Shown here: positions 31,066 through 41,931 of the stretch, one piece after another
How the letters are laid out: the number at the start of each line of letters is the position of its first letter
Position numbering within the stretch: the stretch's first letter is position 1
NCBI RefSeq assembly: GCF_028290105.1
Contig: NZ_JAQGKL010000015.1
Coordinates: forward strand, 1-64,000
DNA length: 64,000 bases
Direction of reading: 5' to 3'
From: Methylobacterium sp.
Lineage (GTDB): Bacteria > Pseudomonadota > Alphaproteobacteria > Rhizobiales > Beijerinckiaceae
Notes under the pieces: model-generated
Told to the model about the DNA's origin: nothing
Database searches by the model: none
Seen by the model: only the letters and a program-made list of their open reading frames with translations
Position numbers and translations under genes: made by a program

Positions 31066-32880
31066 TCAGTACACGCGCGCCTTCGGCTCGATGTACTGGA
31101 TCTCGTTCGACATCGTGTAGGTATGGACGGGACGGTAATCGATGCTGACCTGCTTCGACGTATCGTCCATCCATGCGAGCGTGTGCTTCATCCACTCCTT
31201 GTCGTCGCGGTCGGGGAAGTCCTCGCGGGCGTGCGCCCCGCGGCTTTCCTTGCGGTTGGCCGCCGATTCCATGGTGACGACGGCCTGACCGATCAGGTTG
31301 TCGAATTCCAGGGTTTCGAGGAGATCCGTGTTCCAGATCAGCGAACGGTCGTTGACGTGGATGTCCGCCAGACCGGAGGCAACCTTGTGGATGAGGGCCT
31401 TGCCCTCTTCCAGAACCTCGCCCGTGCGGAAGACGGCGCAGTTGTTCTGCATGGTCTTCTGCATCTCGGCGCGCAGGTCCGCCGTCGGGGTGCCGCCATT
31501 GGCATAGCGGAAGCGGTCGAGCCGGCCGAGCGCCTTGTCGGCCGAGTCCTTCGGCAGGTCCATCTGGCGGGCGCCCGCCTCGACGATCTCGGCGCAGCGC
31601 AGGCCCGCCGCGCGGCCGAACACCACGAGGTCGATGAGCGAGTTCGAGCCCAGGCGATTGGCGCCGTGCACCGAGACGCAGGCCGCCTCGCCGAGCGCCA
31701 TCAGGCCCGGCACCACTGTGTCGGGGTTGCCGTTCTTCAGGGTGAGCACCTCGCCGTGATAGTTCGTCGGGATGCCGCCCATGTTGTAGTGCACCGTCGG
31801 CAGCACCGGGATCGGCTCCTTGGTGACGTCGACGCCCGCGAAGATCTTGGCCGATTCCGAGATGCCCGGCAGGCGCTGGTGCAGGATCGCCGGGTCGAGG
31901 TGGTCGAGGTGCAGGTAGATGTGGTCGCTGCTTTTTCCCACGCCGCGTCCGGCGCGGATCTCCATGGTCATCGAGCGGGAGACCACGTCGCGGGAGGCCA
32001 GATCCTTGGCCGACGGCGCATAGCGCTCCATGAAGCGCTCGCCCTCGGAATTGGTCAGGTAGCCGCCCTCGCCGCGCGCGCCCTCGGTGATGAGGCAGCC
32101 GGCGCCGTAGATGCCGGTGGGGTGGAACTGCACGAACTCCATGTCCTGCAGGGGCAGGCCGGCGCGCAGCACCATGGCGTTGCCGTCGCCCGTGCAGGTA
32201 TGGGCCGAGGTCGCCGAGAAGTAGGAGCGCCCGTAGCCGCCGGTGGCCAGGATCGTCTGCTGGGCGCGGAAGCGGTGGATCTCACCCGTGGCCTGGTCGA
32301 TGGCAATGACGCCGAGGCAGCGGCCGTCCTCGTCCATGATGAGGTCGAGGGCGAAGTACTCGATGAAGAAGTTGGTGTGGTTCTTCACCGCCTGCCCGTA
32401 GAGGGTGTGCAGCATGGCGTGGCCGGTACGGTCGGCCGCCGCGCAGGTGCGCTGGGCGGTGCCCTTGCCGTAATCCGTAGTCATGCCGCCGAAGGGCCGC
32501 TGGTAGATCTTGCCCTCCTCGGTGCGCGAGAACGGCACGCCCCAATGCTCGAGCTCGTAGACGGCGGCCGGCGCGTTGCGCACGAGGTACTCGATGGCAT
32601 CCTGGTCACCGAGCCAGTCCGACCCCTTCACGGTGTCGTACATGTGCCAGCGCCAATCATCCGGGCCCATGTTGCCGAGCGAGGCCGAGATGCCGCCCTG
32701 CGCCGCCACGGTGTGCGAGCGGGTGGGAAACACCTTGGAGATGCAGGCGGTGCGCAGGCCAGCCTGGCTGCAGCCCACCGTGGCGCGCAGGCCCGCGCCG
32801 CCGGCACCGACCACCACCACGTCGAAGGTGTGATCGTTGATCGTGTAGGCGGGGGCGCCGTTGGTTCCGTTGCTGGCCAT
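31066..32880 (-). CDS. sdhA: Succinate dehydrogenase flavoprotein subunit
   Basis: [53 protein letters not shown]; about 605 aa. Confidence 0.97.
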   Translation of the reverse strand: MASNGTNGAPAYTINDHTFDVVVVGAGGAGLRATVGCSQAGLRTACISKVFPTRSHTVAAQGGISASLGNMGPDDWRWHMYDTVKGSDWLGDQDAIEYLVRNAPAAVYELEHWGVPFSRTEEGKIYQRPFGGMTTDYGKGTAQRTCAAADRTGHAMLHTLYGQAVKNHTNFFIEYFALDLIMDEDGRCLGVIAIDQATGEIHRFRAQQTILATGGYGRSYFSATSAHTCTGDGNAMVLRAGLPLQDMEFVQFHPTGIYGAGCLITEGARGEGGYLTNSEGERFMERYAPSAKDLASRDVVSRSMTMEIRAGRGVGKSSDHIYLHLDHLDPAILHQRLPGISESAKIFAGVDVTKEPIPVLPTVHYNMGGIPTNYHGEVLTLKNGNPDTVVPGLMALGEAACVSVHGANRLGSNSLIDLVVFGRAAGLRCAEIVEAGARQMDLPKDSADKALGRLDRFRYANGGTPTADLRAEMQKTMQNNCAVFRTGEVLEEGKALIHKVASGLADIHVNDRSLIWNTDLLETLEFDNLIGQAVVTMESAANRKESRGAHAREDFPDRDDKEWMKHTLAWMDDTSKQVSIDYRPVHTYTMSNEIQYIEPKARVY

Positions 32881-32918
32881 GAGTTCAAGTCCTTCAGGCG
32901 TCTCGGAGGCGGGGAGGG

Positions 32919-33332
32919 TCAGACCAGTCGGGCGAGGCTCACGCGAAGGATCGCGTAGAGGCAGGCGACGGCGACGATCACCGCGTAGAAATTGTTGGCG
33001 AAGAAGGCCGCGAGCTTCAGTCCCTTGTCGTGGACGTAATCCTCGATGATGACCTGCATGCCGATCCTCATGTGGAGCGTGACCGAGATCACGGCGAGGA
33101 TCAGGATGAGCGCAACCGCCGGGTGCGACATCAGGGCGACCGCCTCGGGGTAGGGGCGGTTGGCCATCAGCGCGACGACGACCACGAAGGCGACCATCAG
33201 GGGAGCGTTGGACGCGGCGGTGAGACGCTGCATCCACCAGTGGCTGGCGCCGTGCCCGGAGGCGCCGAGGCCCTTCACCCGGGCGCGCGGCGTGCGCATG
33301 GTGACGTTGGTGTTCTGGCGATTGTCGACCAT
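32919..33332 (-). CDS. sdhD: Succinate dehydrogenase membrane anchor subunit
   Basis: [42 protein letters not shown]...[29 protein letters not shown]. Confidence 0.93.
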   Translation of the reverse strand: MVDNRQNTNVTMRTPRARVKGLGASGHGASHWWMQRLTAASNAPLMVAFVVVVALMANRPYPEAVALMSHPAVALILILAVISVTLHMRIGMQVIIEDYVHDKGLKLAAFFANNFYAVIVAVACLYAILRVSLARLV

Positions 33333-33344
33333 CGGTGCCGCTCC

Positions 33345-33746
33345 TCAGCGCAGGGTGAGGGCGAGCGCCCAGATCAGGACGGTCAGGATCACGGAGCCGA
33401 TCAGCGTGCCGCGGGCGAGCCACAGGCGGCGCTCACGATCGAGGCCGTGCCCGAAATCCCAGATGAAGTGGCGCAGGCCCCCGAGCATGTGGTGCATCAG
33501 GATCCAGGTGTAGGCGAACAGGACCAGGCGCCCGAGGATCGAGCCGAAGAACCAGGAGACGGTGCCGTAGGCGGCGGGCCCCGAGGCGAGGGCCACCAGC
33601 CAGATCGCCACCAGGGCCGAGCCGCCATAGAGGGCCGTGCCGGTGATGCGGTGGAAGACCGACATCGCCATGGTCCAGGTCCAGCGGTAGATCTGGAGAT
33701 GGGGCGAGAGCGGCTGGGCGACCGTGGGGCGGACGGTTGGGGCCAT
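33345..33746 (-). CDS. sdhC: Succinate dehydrogenase cytochrome b556 subunit
   Basis: [12 protein letters not shown]-type motif ([32 protein letters not shown]), [17 protein letters not shown]. Confidence 0.94.
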   Translation of the reverse strand: MAPTVRPTVAQPLSPHLQIYRWTWTMAMSVFHRITGTALYGGSALVAIWLVALASGPAAYGTVSWFFGSILGRLVLFAYTWILMHHMLGGLRHFIWDFGHGLDRERRLWLARGTLIGSVILTVLIWALALTLR

Positions 33747-33910
33747 CGGGCGTGAGGTCCTCGAAAGGAAGCGACATCCCTTTTGAGACGTCGGCAAGAA
33801 AAATTTGGATCGTCTCTAAAGTGCTAGCGAGCAGGCGCCAATGCGCAAGCCCGCTTCGCCGCAGCGCACATGCGACACACGCGCCAGATCGTCATTCCGT
33901 CGTTCATCGC

Positions 33911-35233
33911 TCACGGCAGCCATCCCAGGCCGCGCCACCAGAGGTAATCCAGCGGCGTGACCACGAGGAGCGAGGCGAGGCCGGTCGCGAGGGTGAGCTT
34001 CGTCGCCGCGCGCAGCGGGACCTTCCCGAGGTCGATCGCGACCACGATGGGGGGCGCCTGATAGGGCAGGAACAGGGTCGAGTAGCCGACGACCTGGACC
34101 ATCACCACCGCCATCAGGTCGAGACCGCTGGCCCGCGCCATCTCGCCGGCGAGCGCCGTGTAGAGGGCCGGCGCGCCGTTGGCGGTGACCGCCAGGGTGA
34201 GGATCGTCGCGAGCCCCGTCAGGATTCCGAAATTGGTGGCGGGTGCATCCGGGGTCAGCGGCGCGACGTGAAGAAGGGCGTGCCCGAGGCGCGCGCCGAG
34301 GCCGGTCTCGTTGACCGTGGCGACGAGGCCGAGCAGGGCGGCGACGTAGAAGCAGGTGCGCAGGTTCACCGCCCCGAAGGCTTCGGCCGGCAGGACGCCG
34401 ATGCGCGGCATCAGGCAGATCAGCGCGGCGACGAGCCCGATCCAGGCGGGTGCGATGCCGTGGAGGCTGTCGGTGACCCAGAAGGCCAGCGTCATGAACA
34501 GGATCACCGCGAGCCGGACGGCCTCCGGGCGCAGGGGCTCCTTCACGAGCGCGGCCCCGTTCTCGCCGTGGTCGAGCCGGTCCGGAAACAAACGGACGAT
34601 CGCCAGGATCAGGATCGCGCCCTTCACGAACGCCAGCACCGGCGCGTGCAGGAGGAGGTAGGGCAGGTAGGCGATGTGCAGGCCGTATTGCGTCTCGGCC
34701 GTGCCCGCCATGACGAGATTCGGCACGTTGGCGGGCAGGATGGCGGCGGAGAGCAGGGGCGTGGCGAGCCCCACCGCTAGGACGGCCCCGTGCCGGCCGG
34801 GACGGCCCGAGCCGAGGCCGAAGGCGTCGCAGAGGGCGAGCACCACCGGGACGAGGAGCGCGATGCGCCCGAGATTCGACGGCATCACCAGGGCGAGCGC
34901 GAAGGACAGGGCGACGATGCCGGCGATGAAGACCGGATAGGAGGCCGAGAGGTGGCCGGACAGGCTTCGCGCCAGACGGTCGCCGAGACCGGTGCGGGTC
35001 ATGGCGAGCCCCACCACCATGCCGCTGAGAACCAGCCAGAAGGCCGAGGAGGCGAACCCTGAGAAGACCACCGCCGGCGGGGCCAGCCGGAACAGCATCG
35101 CCCCGGAGAAGAACAGCATCACGGTGACGATCTCGGCCACCGCCCCGCTGGCCCAGAGGCCCATGCAGAGCACGAGCAGGAGCGCGGTCACCGCGACCGT
35201 CGCCTCCCCGTCCATGAGTGCCCCTGCCGGCAT
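33911..35233 (-). CDS. SLC13/ArsB-like anion permease
   Basis: About 12 hydrophobic helices; [56 protein letters not shown] at 35215 is an alternative start. Confidence 0.8.
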   Translation of the reverse strand: MPAGALMDGEATVAVTALLLVLCMGLWASGAVAEIVTVMLFFSGAMLFRLAPPAVVFSGFASSAFWLVLSGMVVGLAMTRTGLGDRLARSLSGHLSASYPVFIAGIVALSFALALVMPSNLGRIALLVPVVLALCDAFGLGSGRPGRHGAVLAVGLATPLLSAAILPANVPNLVMAGTAETQYGLHIAYLPYLLLHAPVLAFVKGAILILAIVRLFPDRLDHGENGAALVKEPLRPEAVRLAVILFMTLAFWVTDSLHGIAPAWIGLVAALICLMPRIGVLPAEAFGAVNLRTCFYVAALLGLVATVNETGLGARLGHALLHVAPLTPDAPATNFGILTGLATILTLAVTANGAPALYTALAGEMARASGLDLMAVVMVQVVGYSTLFLPYQAPPIVVAIDLGKVPLRAATKLTLATGLASLLVVTPLDYLWWRGLGWLP

Positions 35234-35333
35234 CGCCCGAATCGACCCTCGTCTCGCGACGGGACATTGGTCCTAGATTGGAGCGGTTCGCAATTCGGAG
35301 TTTTCCCAACCAGCCTTCGCCGGCCGCGAAGGC

Positions 35334-37559
35334 TCAGAAGCGTGCCGGATCGAGCTCGAAGGTCGGCGGCAGGGCCTCGAACCATTCGCCGTAATAAGGA
35401 TCGCGCGGCAGCTTGACCGCCCAGCGTTCGCGGAAGCGCTGGTGCTCGGCCGGATCGACGGTGCGGGCCCGGTTGCGGCTCTCGTAATGATAGAGGCTCG
35501 CCTGGGCGCAGTAGACGATGCGCAGGCCACGGTCCCACAGGCGCAGGCAGAGGTCGACGTCGTTGTAGTTGACCGCAAAGTTCTCGTCGAAGCCGCCCAC
35601 CGCTTCGAAATCGGCGCGCCTCACCATCACGCAGGCGCCCGTGACCGCGAGATAGTTGCGGTTGCTGACGGTGGAGAAGAAGTGACCCGGATCGTCACCC
35701 GGATAGCCCCGCCGCACGTGATCCGGCGTGGCGTCGACGACCGAGACGCCGGCATGCTGGATCTCGCCGGTCTCGAACAGGAGCTTGGGCCCGACCGCGC
35801 CGACACCCGGAACCTGCAGCAGCGCCAGCATCGCCTCGATCCAGTCGGGGGTGATCACCGCGATGTCGTCGTTGAGGAAGATCAGCACGTCCCCGCCCGC
35901 CGCCCCGGCGCCGAGGTTCATCTTGGCCGCCACGTTGAAGACCGGCTCGGCGTAGGTCACGCGCCGGGCTGCGTGGCGCTCCAGCGCCGCCTGCGTGCCG
36001 GGCCGCAGGTCGCCGTTGTCGACGACGACGAACTCGATGGCCTCGTAGGTGCTCAGTGCCCGAACGCTGTCGAGGCAGGCGGCCAGCAGGTCGACCGACC
36101 TGCCGCCGACGACGCTGTCGCGGCCCGCGCTCGGGATCACGATCGAGACCAGCGGCCGATCCTTGAGCTTGCGGCGCAGTTCGAAGCAGCCCTTGAAGGG
36201 GCTGGAGCGCACGAAATCGAGCTCGCCCGTGCGTCGGGCCCGGTCTTCGAGTCCCCGGATCGCGGCGGCGATGACGTAGTCCTTGTTGTCCATGGTCTGG
36301 GCGGTGGAGCCCGGAATCGCGCGCCAGTGATAGAGCACCTTGGGCACATGCACGACGTTGCGGACGTGCTCAGTGTAGCGCAGGGCGAAGTCGTAATCCT
36401 GCGCGCCGTTGCAGACGTCGCGAAAGCCGCCGATGCGGGCGACGATGTCCATGCGGTAGAGCGCCAGATGCGCGGTGTACATGCAGGCCTCGAGGGCCTC
36501 GGGCGACCAGTCCGGCTTGAAGAACGGGTCGTAGCGCACCCCGTCGATCGAGATCTTGTCCTCGTCCGAGTAAATGAAATCGACGTTCGGATCGGCGTTG
36601 AGGATCCGGACGAATTCGTAGAGCGCGTTGTCGGGGATCACGTCGTCGTGGTCCATCAGCGTCATGTGGCTGCCCGTGGCGAGCGCCATGGCGTCGTTCG
36701 AGGCGGCCGAGATGCGCCCGTTGGTCGAGCGGCGGTGCAGCCTGATGCGGGGATCGGTGGCCGCACAGGCCTGGAGCATCGGCCAGACATGGGCGTCCGA
36801 CGAGTTGTCGTCGCAGAGGCAGAGCTCCCAATCCTCGTAGGCCTGATTTCGGACCGAGGCGATCGCGGCCTCCAGCCAGCGCCTGGGCGTGTTGTAGACC
36901 GGCATGACGATGGAGATGCGGGGCCGCGACGCAAAGCCGGCGATCTCGGCGCGCATCTCGGCCACCGTCCGTCGCGCGGGCGTCTCCACCGCGTCGATCC
37001 AGGCGGTGTAGGAGGCGGGGACCGGGCGTGGCCGGGCGCTGGAAAAGAAGTCGTTCCAGAGTTCAGCGGGGCCCTTCGCCCGCGCGAGGGCGGCGATGCG
37101 GGAGAGGACGCGGCCGGGGGTGCGCTCGCCCGGGTCGAGGCGCGCGACGAGGCGCCCGGCGATCTCGGAGACCGCACCGATGGCGCCGAGATACGTGAGG
37201 TCGACATGGCCGAGGCGGAAGCGGCCGGGACCGTTCATGGGATCGAGGCGCAGGCCCCGGACGCGGCGGGGCAGGCGCACGAGATTGTCGATGCCCGACC
37301 CGTCGAGTTCGAGGGGAATCGTCAGCGTCTCGCGAAAGCCCTTGCCGTCATCGACGTAGAGCAGCGGCGTCAGCTTCGTGCGCCCGAGCGCACTCAGGTC
37401 GGCGCGGATGCGGACCCAGCCGCCGCGATGGCGTTTGCGACCTTCGGGCGGCCAGAGCCGGAAATGCGGGTCGCCCCCCGTCGCACGCCAGGTGTCGGCG
37501 GCGCCGTCCGCCTCGATCTGGCCGGCGGGGGCGAGGCGGCAACGGAGGGTGCGACGCAA
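35334..37559 (-). CDS. Glycosyltransferase with two tandem family-2 domains
   Basis: RISIVMPVYNTPRRWLEAAIASVRNQAYEDWELCLCDDNSSD (first GT2) and PLVSIVIPSAGRDSVVGGRSVDLLAACLDSV...FLNDDIAVITPDWIEAML (second GT2). Confidence 0.9.
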   Translation of the reverse strand: MRRTLRCRLAPAGQIEADGAADTWRATGGDPHFRLWPPEGRKRHRGGWVRIRADLSALGRTKLTPLLYVDDGKGFRETLTIPLELDGSGIDNLVRLPRRVRGLRLDPMNGPGRFRLGHVDLTYLGAIGAVSEIAGRLVARLDPGERTPGRVLSRIAALARAKGPAELWNDFFSSARPRPVPASYTAWIDAVETPARRTVAEMRAEIAGFASRPRISIVMPVYNTPRRWLEAAIASVRNQAYEDWELCLCDDNSSDAHVWPMLQACAATDPRIRLHRRSTNGRISAASNDAMALATGSHMTLMDHDDVIPDNALYEFVRILNADPNVDFIYSDEDKISIDGVRYDPFFKPDWSPEALEACMYTAHLALYRMDIVARIGGFRDVCNGAQDYDFALRYTEHVRNVVHVPKVLYHWRAIPGSTAQTMDNKDYVIAAAIRGLEDRARRTGELDFVRSSPFKGCFELRRKLKDRPLVSIVIPSAGRDSVVGGRSVDLLAACLDSVRALSTYEAIEFVVVDNGDLRPGTQAALERHAARRVTYAEPVFNVAAKMNLGAGAAGGDVLIFLNDDIAVITPDWIEAMLALLQVPGVGAVGPKLLFETGEIQHAGVSVVDATPDHVRRGYPGDDPGHFFSTVSNRNYLAVTGACVMVRRADFEAVGGFDENFAVNYNDVDLCLRLWDRGLRIVYCAQASLYHYESRNRARTVDPAEHQRFRERWAVKLPRDPYYGEWFEALPPTFELDPARF

Positions 37560-37651
37560 ACCCGGGTCCTCGTGAGTGCCGGCGCGCGGAGGGCCGTGCC
37601 TGCCGGACGGGGTTTAGGGCAAGCGTACGGGCCGTCGCAAGCGCAGGCGCC

Positions 37652-39457
37652 TCAGGCCCGGTTCGCCGCGAGGTAGGCGCGCCATCCCCCATGGTGAGTG
37701 ATCTCCGGCGCACCCGCCACGGCGTGCGCCTCGCACAGGAAGCCGGAGGCGGATTGCCCATCCGCCAGCGTGACCTTGCCGATGCCGAGCGGGGCGGGGA
37801 TCGCGGCCGCGAAGCGCCCGAAGCTCGCCGGATCGAGGGCCCAGATCTCGACCTCCAGGCCCGGCCCCGCGTGACCCGGCTCGCGCAGGAGGCCGGGCTT
37901 GGGCGGCACGGTGCCGGGAAGCGCGAAGAGCCGGTAATCGGGCGCGGTCCGGGTGGCGCGCAGGAAGATGGCGCCGAGGTCCTGAAGCTGGTGATTGAGG
38001 GCGAGCCCGGTGAGATGGGCGCCGACGACCACGAGGGGGATCCGGTCGTCTTCCGCCGTCGCGACCCGGCTCGCCTCGGGCAGGGCGGCCCGCCGGTCGA
38101 GGCCCATCCCGCCGCCGAGGGCGCGATGCAGCGCGTCTGCCCAGGGCGCCAGGGCCTCGTCGCTGAACGCCGGCCCCACCAGGGTGACGCCCGCCGGCAA
38201 CCCGTCCCGCCGGAAGCCGGCCGGGACCGCGATGGCGGCCATCCCGAGCAGGTTGGCGAAGTTGGTGTAGCGCCCGAATTGGCTGTTGCGGGCGATGGGT
38301 TCGGCCTGCATCTCGGCCACCGAATAAATGGTGGGCGAGGTCGGCAACAGCAGCACGTCGAGGCCGGCCAGGATCGTGTCGGTGCGGCGCCTGCACGCCT
38401 CGAAGGCGTAGCGCCCCTTGAACGCGTCGACGGCGCTGTAGCCCTTCGCGGACTCGACGATGGCGCGGACATTCGGGTCCATGGCGGCGGCGTGGTCGGC
38501 GTGGAACTCCTCGATCGCCGCGAACCGCTCGGCGACCCAGGGGCCGTCATAGAGGAGCGCGGCGATCTCACGGAAGGGCGCGTAGTCGAAGGGCACCGCC
38601 ACGCCGCCGAGGCGCTCCAGCCGGGCGATGGCGGCGGCGTAGAGCGCCTCCGTCTCGGTATCGCCGTAGAATTCGCGCTCGGCCGGCTCCAGCACGCCGA
38701 AGCGCAGGCCGGCGGCGGGCAGGGTCTGGCGGACGGCCCGGCGCGAGAAGGGGTCGGCGGGGTCGAAACCCTCGGCGACGCGGCGCACCGCGATGCCGTC
38801 GCCCACGGTGGCGGAGAAGACCGTGATGCAGTCGAGGCTGCGACAGGCCGGCACGAGGCCCGTCGTGCTCAAGGCCCCCGGCGTCGGCTTGATGCCGACG
38901 AGATTGTTGAAGGCCGCAGGCACGCGTCCCGAACCGGCGGTGTCGGTGCCGAGGCTGAAGCAGGCGAGTCCGGCGGCCACCGCCACCGCCGAGCCGGAGC
39001 TCGACCCCCCGGAGACGTAGTCGGCGTTGAAGACGCTGCGGGGCGCCCCGTAGGGCGAGCGCGTGCCGTTGAGGCCCGTGGCGAACTGGTCGAGGTTGGA
39101 CTTGCCGGTCACCAGGGCGCCGGCCGCCTTCAGGCGTGCCACCACCTCGGCGTCCCGGTCGGGCGTGTAGGCGAAAGCCGGGCAGGCGGCGGTGGTGGGC
39201 AGTCCCGCCACGTCGATGTTGTCCTTGACCGCGAAGGGCAGGCCCCAGAGCGGCAGCGAATTCGGCTGCGGATGGCGCTCCATCAGGTGGCGGGCGGCCG
39301 CGACGAGGTCGGCCTTCGAAACCGGCGTGATGAAGATCGCCGGATCGGCCGAGGCGGCCATGCGCTCGGCCACGATCTCCGCGAGCGCGACGGGGTCGAG
39401 GTCGCCGGAGGCATAGGCCGCGCGCAGGGTCGCGGCGTCGAGGATGGCGGGCAGCAT
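37652..39457 (-). CDS. atzF: Allophanate hydrolase (amidase signature family)
   Basis: FAVKDNIDVAGLPTTAACPAFAYTPDRDAEVVARLKAAGALVTGKSNLDQFATGLNGTRSPYG...VSGGSSSGSAVAVA; AtzF-type C-terminal domain. Confidence 0.92.
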   Translation of the reverse strand: MLPAILDAATLRAAYASGDLDPVALAEIVAERMAASADPAIFITPVSKADLVAAARHLMERHPQPNSLPLWGLPFAVKDNIDVAGLPTTAACPAFAYTPDRDAEVVARLKAAGALVTGKSNLDQFATGLNGTRSPYGAPRSVFNADYVSGGSSSGSAVAVAAGLACFSLGTDTAGSGRVPAAFNNLVGIKPTPGALSTTGLVPACRSLDCITVFSATVGDGIAVRRVAEGFDPADPFSRRAVRQTLPAAGLRFGVLEPAEREFYGDTETEALYAAAIARLERLGGVAVPFDYAPFREIAALLYDGPWVAERFAAIEEFHADHAAAMDPNVRAIVESAKGYSAVDAFKGRYAFEACRRRTDTILAGLDVLLLPTSPTIYSVAEMQAEPIARNSQFGRYTNFANLLGMAAIAVPAGFRRDGLPAGVTLVGPAFSDEALAPWADALHRALGGGMGLDRRAALPEASRVATAEDDRIPLVVVGAHLTGLALNHQLQDLGAIFLRATRTAPDYRLFALPGTVPPKPGLLREPGHAGPGLEVEIWALDPASFGRFAAAIPAPLGIGKVTLADGQSASGFLCEAHAVAGAPEITHHGGWRAYLAANRA

Positions 39458-39634
39458 GGGTTCAGGTCTCCTCGATCATCGCGGATCGGCCGCCGCCGCG
39501 CGGCGCGGCGCGGGATTGGTCACTTCGATCGTCCAGGGTGCATCCCCCATGCCGCCGATCGCCGGCTCGTCATCCGCAGGTCCTTCGTGGCCTCGCGAAC
39601 GTCCGCGAGCGGTACGGCCGCTCTGGAAGAGGCT

Positions 39635-40489
39635 TCACGTCTGCCAGACGCGCGGAAGCGGCACTCCGCGATAGGCCGTGAGCACCCGCTGGGCGAGGCT
39701 CCGCAGGCCATCCGGATCGGGGCTGAGGAAGCGCAGCACGAGGTGCCCGTTCCAGGCGCTGGCGGCGGCCGCGACGCCCTCCGTCGCGTTGGCGTCGAGG
39801 ATCGCGCGGGCGCGCTCCAGGCGCGCCTCGGCATCGGGCGAGACGTCGAGCAGCGTCGCCATGGCGCGGCCGCCGCCGCCGATGGCCGCGCGTGCGAGTT
39901 GCGCCGAAAGTGCACCGTCGAGGTGCACGGAATCCGCATAAACGAGGCGACCGCCGCGCCGGATGCGCCAGGTCTCGAAGAAGCGCCCCCGCGTCATCGG
40001 TTCGTTGCGCGCGGTCCGCCCGAAGGTGACCGCCTCGAAGGCGAGGAGCCGGGCGTCCGGGGCGAGGTCCGCCTCGAAGCGACGCTCCAGGGCGGCGTGG
40101 TCGAACAGGATCGTCTCCTGCGGCAGGTGGGCGAGGCGGGCGCCGGCCGCGAGCGTCACGCGCGTCTCGACCCGGCTCACCGGGCCGTCGGAACGATAGA
40201 TCTTCTCCGCCGCCGTGGTGGTGAGGACGAGGTCGGCGCCAGGGGCGACCTCCGCCGTGACGGTGAAGATGTCACCGCAGGCGATGCCGCCGGCGGTGTT
40301 GAGGAGGATCGCCTCGCAGGGTCCGGGGGAGTGGCGGGGAATGCGCAGGCGCAGCGGCCCCGCTTCCGCGATGTCGCGGATGCGGGTGTCACGGCCGTCC
40401 GGGCAGTCGACGCCGAGGTGGATGCGCCCCCGCGAGCGCTGACGCTCCGGCGCGGTCAGCGCGAAATCCGGACGGTCGGGATGCAGCAA
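39635..40489 (-). CDS. ureD: Urease accessory protein UreD
   Basis: EAILLNTAGGIACGDIFTVTAEVAPGADLVLTTTAAEKIYRSDG...HLPQETILFDHAALERRFEADLA. Confidence 0.92.
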   Translation of the reverse strand: MLHPDRPDFALTAPERQRSRGRIHLGVDCPDGRDTRIRDIAEAGPLRLRIPRHSPGPCEAILLNTAGGIACGDIFTVTAEVAPGADLVLTTTAAEKIYRSDGPVSRVETRVTLAAGARLAHLPQETILFDHAALERRFEADLAPDARLLAFEAVTFGRTARNEPMTRGRFFETWRIRRGGRLVYADSVHLDGALSAQLARAAIGGGGRAMATLLDVSPDAEARLERARAILDANATEGVAAAASAWNGHLVLRFLSPDPDGLRSLAQRVLTAYRGVPLPRVWQT

Positions 40490-40499
40490 GGCGGCGGCT

Positions 40500-41348
40500 T
40501 CAGGCCGGGCCGGCCGCCACAGGGCGCGCCGGATCCGAACCCCATTCCGACCACGACCCGTCGTAGAGGGCGCGCGGCGGGCGCCCCAGCGTCTCGAGTG
40601 CTAGGCCGACGATGGCGGCGGTGACCCCGGAGCCGCAGGTGGTGACGACGGGCTTGCCCACATCGACGCCGTTCTCGGCGAAGACGGCGCGCAGGGATGC
40701 CGCGTCCTTCAGGCGCCCCTCGGTCTGGAGCGCGGCGTAATGCACGTTGCGGGCGCCCGGCATGTGACCGGGACGAACGCCGGGGCGGGGGTCCGCCTCC
40801 TCGCCGCGAAAGCGGGGACCGGAGCGGGCATCGACGACCTGCGCCGCGCCCGTGTCCAGGGCACGGGCGACGTCGCTGGCATCGGCGACCGCGCCGTGGT
40901 CGAGGCGGGCGGTGAAGTGGCGGCGGGCGCGCGGCCGGCCCTCGCCTTCCTCGATCGGGTAGCCCGCCGCGACCCAGGCGGGAAAGCCGCCCTCCAGGAT
41001 CTCGACGTCGCGGACGCCGAACGTCTGCAGCATCCAGCGCACCCGTGGCGCCGAGAACAGGCCCATGCCGTCGTAGACCACGATATGCGCGCCGTCACCG
41101 ATGCCGAGCGCCCGCATGCGGGACGCGAAGACCTCCGGGCGCGGCAGGGTGTGGGGCAGGGGCGAGGTCTCGTCGCTCATCGTGTCGATGTCGAAGCGGA
41201 TGGCGCCGGGGATGTGCCCGGCGAGGTACTCGGCGCGGGCGTCCCGCCCCTGGGCCGGCAGGTACCAGGACGCGTCGAGAATCACGATGTCCGGGGCGCC
41301 GAGGCGGGCATGGAGCCATTCGGCCGTGACAAAGGGCGTCGTCGCCAT
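40500..41348 (-). CDS. sseA: 3-mercaptopyruvate sulfurtransferase / rhodanese
   Basis: Two rhodanese domains: VILDASWYLPAQGRDARAEYLAGHIPGAIRFDID and QVVDARSGPRFRGEEADPRPGVRPGHMPGARNVHY...TTCGSGVTA. Confidence 0.93.
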   Translation of the reverse strand: MATTPFVTAEWLHARLGAPDIVILDASWYLPAQGRDARAEYLAGHIPGAIRFDIDTMSDETSPLPHTLPRPEVFASRMRALGIGDGAHIVVYDGMGLFSAPRVRWMLQTFGVRDVEILEGGFPAWVAAGYPIEEGEGRPRARRHFTARLDHGAVADASDVARALDTGAAQVVDARSGPRFRGEEADPRPGVRPGHMPGARNVHYAALQTEGRLKDAASLRAVFAENGVDVGKPVVTTCGSGVTAAIVGLALETLGRPPRALYDGSWSEWGSDPARPVAAGPA

Positions 41349-41527
41349 GAGGTTCTCTGTTCGATTGCGCCGGGGATGACCCGGCTGGGAGGCGCGTTCG
41401 AGCGGGCGGAGGCCTTCACCAAACCACATCCCGGCCGGTGTTGCACGCCCTGCGGACCATGCCCCCCTGAACAAGCCCGCCCTGGGCGACGTTGGAAGCC
41501 GACACGACGCCCAATCGGAGTTCCACC

Positions 41528-41818
41528 ATGCGCCTCGCCACCCTCGTCCTCGCCGCGTCGGCCGCCGCGTTCCTCGCCGGAGCCGCCGAAGCCCAATCCA
41601 ACCTGCCCGGAAGTGCCGGCGGCAGCGTGAACAATCCCGGGAGCGTGCGCGGCAGCGCCGGAACCACCGGTGGCACGGGCGCCGGCAGCGCGACGGCCGG
41701 GCCCGGTGCGGGTGCGGCGCGCAATCCGAACGCGGCGCCGATTCCCACCGCTGGCCGGCCGATGAGCCCAGGCGGGACCGGATCGAGTGCGGCACCGAGC
41801 GGCGCCCTGCCGCGCTAG
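41528..41818 (+). CDS. Small secreted Gly/Ala-rich protein with NNPGSV motif
   Basis: MRLATLVLAASAAAFLAGAAEAQSNLPGSAGGSVNNPGSVRGSAGTTGG...; signal peptide. Confidence 0.7.
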   Translation: MRLATLVLAASAAAFLAGAAEAQSNLPGSAGGSVNNPGSVRGSAGTTGGTGAGSATAGPGAGAARNPNAAPIPTAGRPMSPGGTGSSAAPSGALPR

Positions 41819-41840
41819 GCGCGGTTCGCTCATCGCGACG

Positions 41841-41870
41841 AGGCCGGGCGGTTCGCGCCCGGCCTTTTTC
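41841..41870 (+). terminator. Rho-independent terminator
   Basis: aggccgggcg-gttcg-cgcccggcc-tttttc after the secreted-protein gene. Confidence 0.75.
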
Positions 41871-41931
41871 GTCGCACCCGGCGTCCGAGCGGTGCCATTC
41901 GCGAGCGCGGTGGTTAAGGTCAACCCCCACG

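Noticed and set aside
37691-40624. 977-aa plus-strand ORF opposite atzF and ureD
   Set aside because: Shadow frame; composition biased to G/R/E/A/H and no domain recognised.
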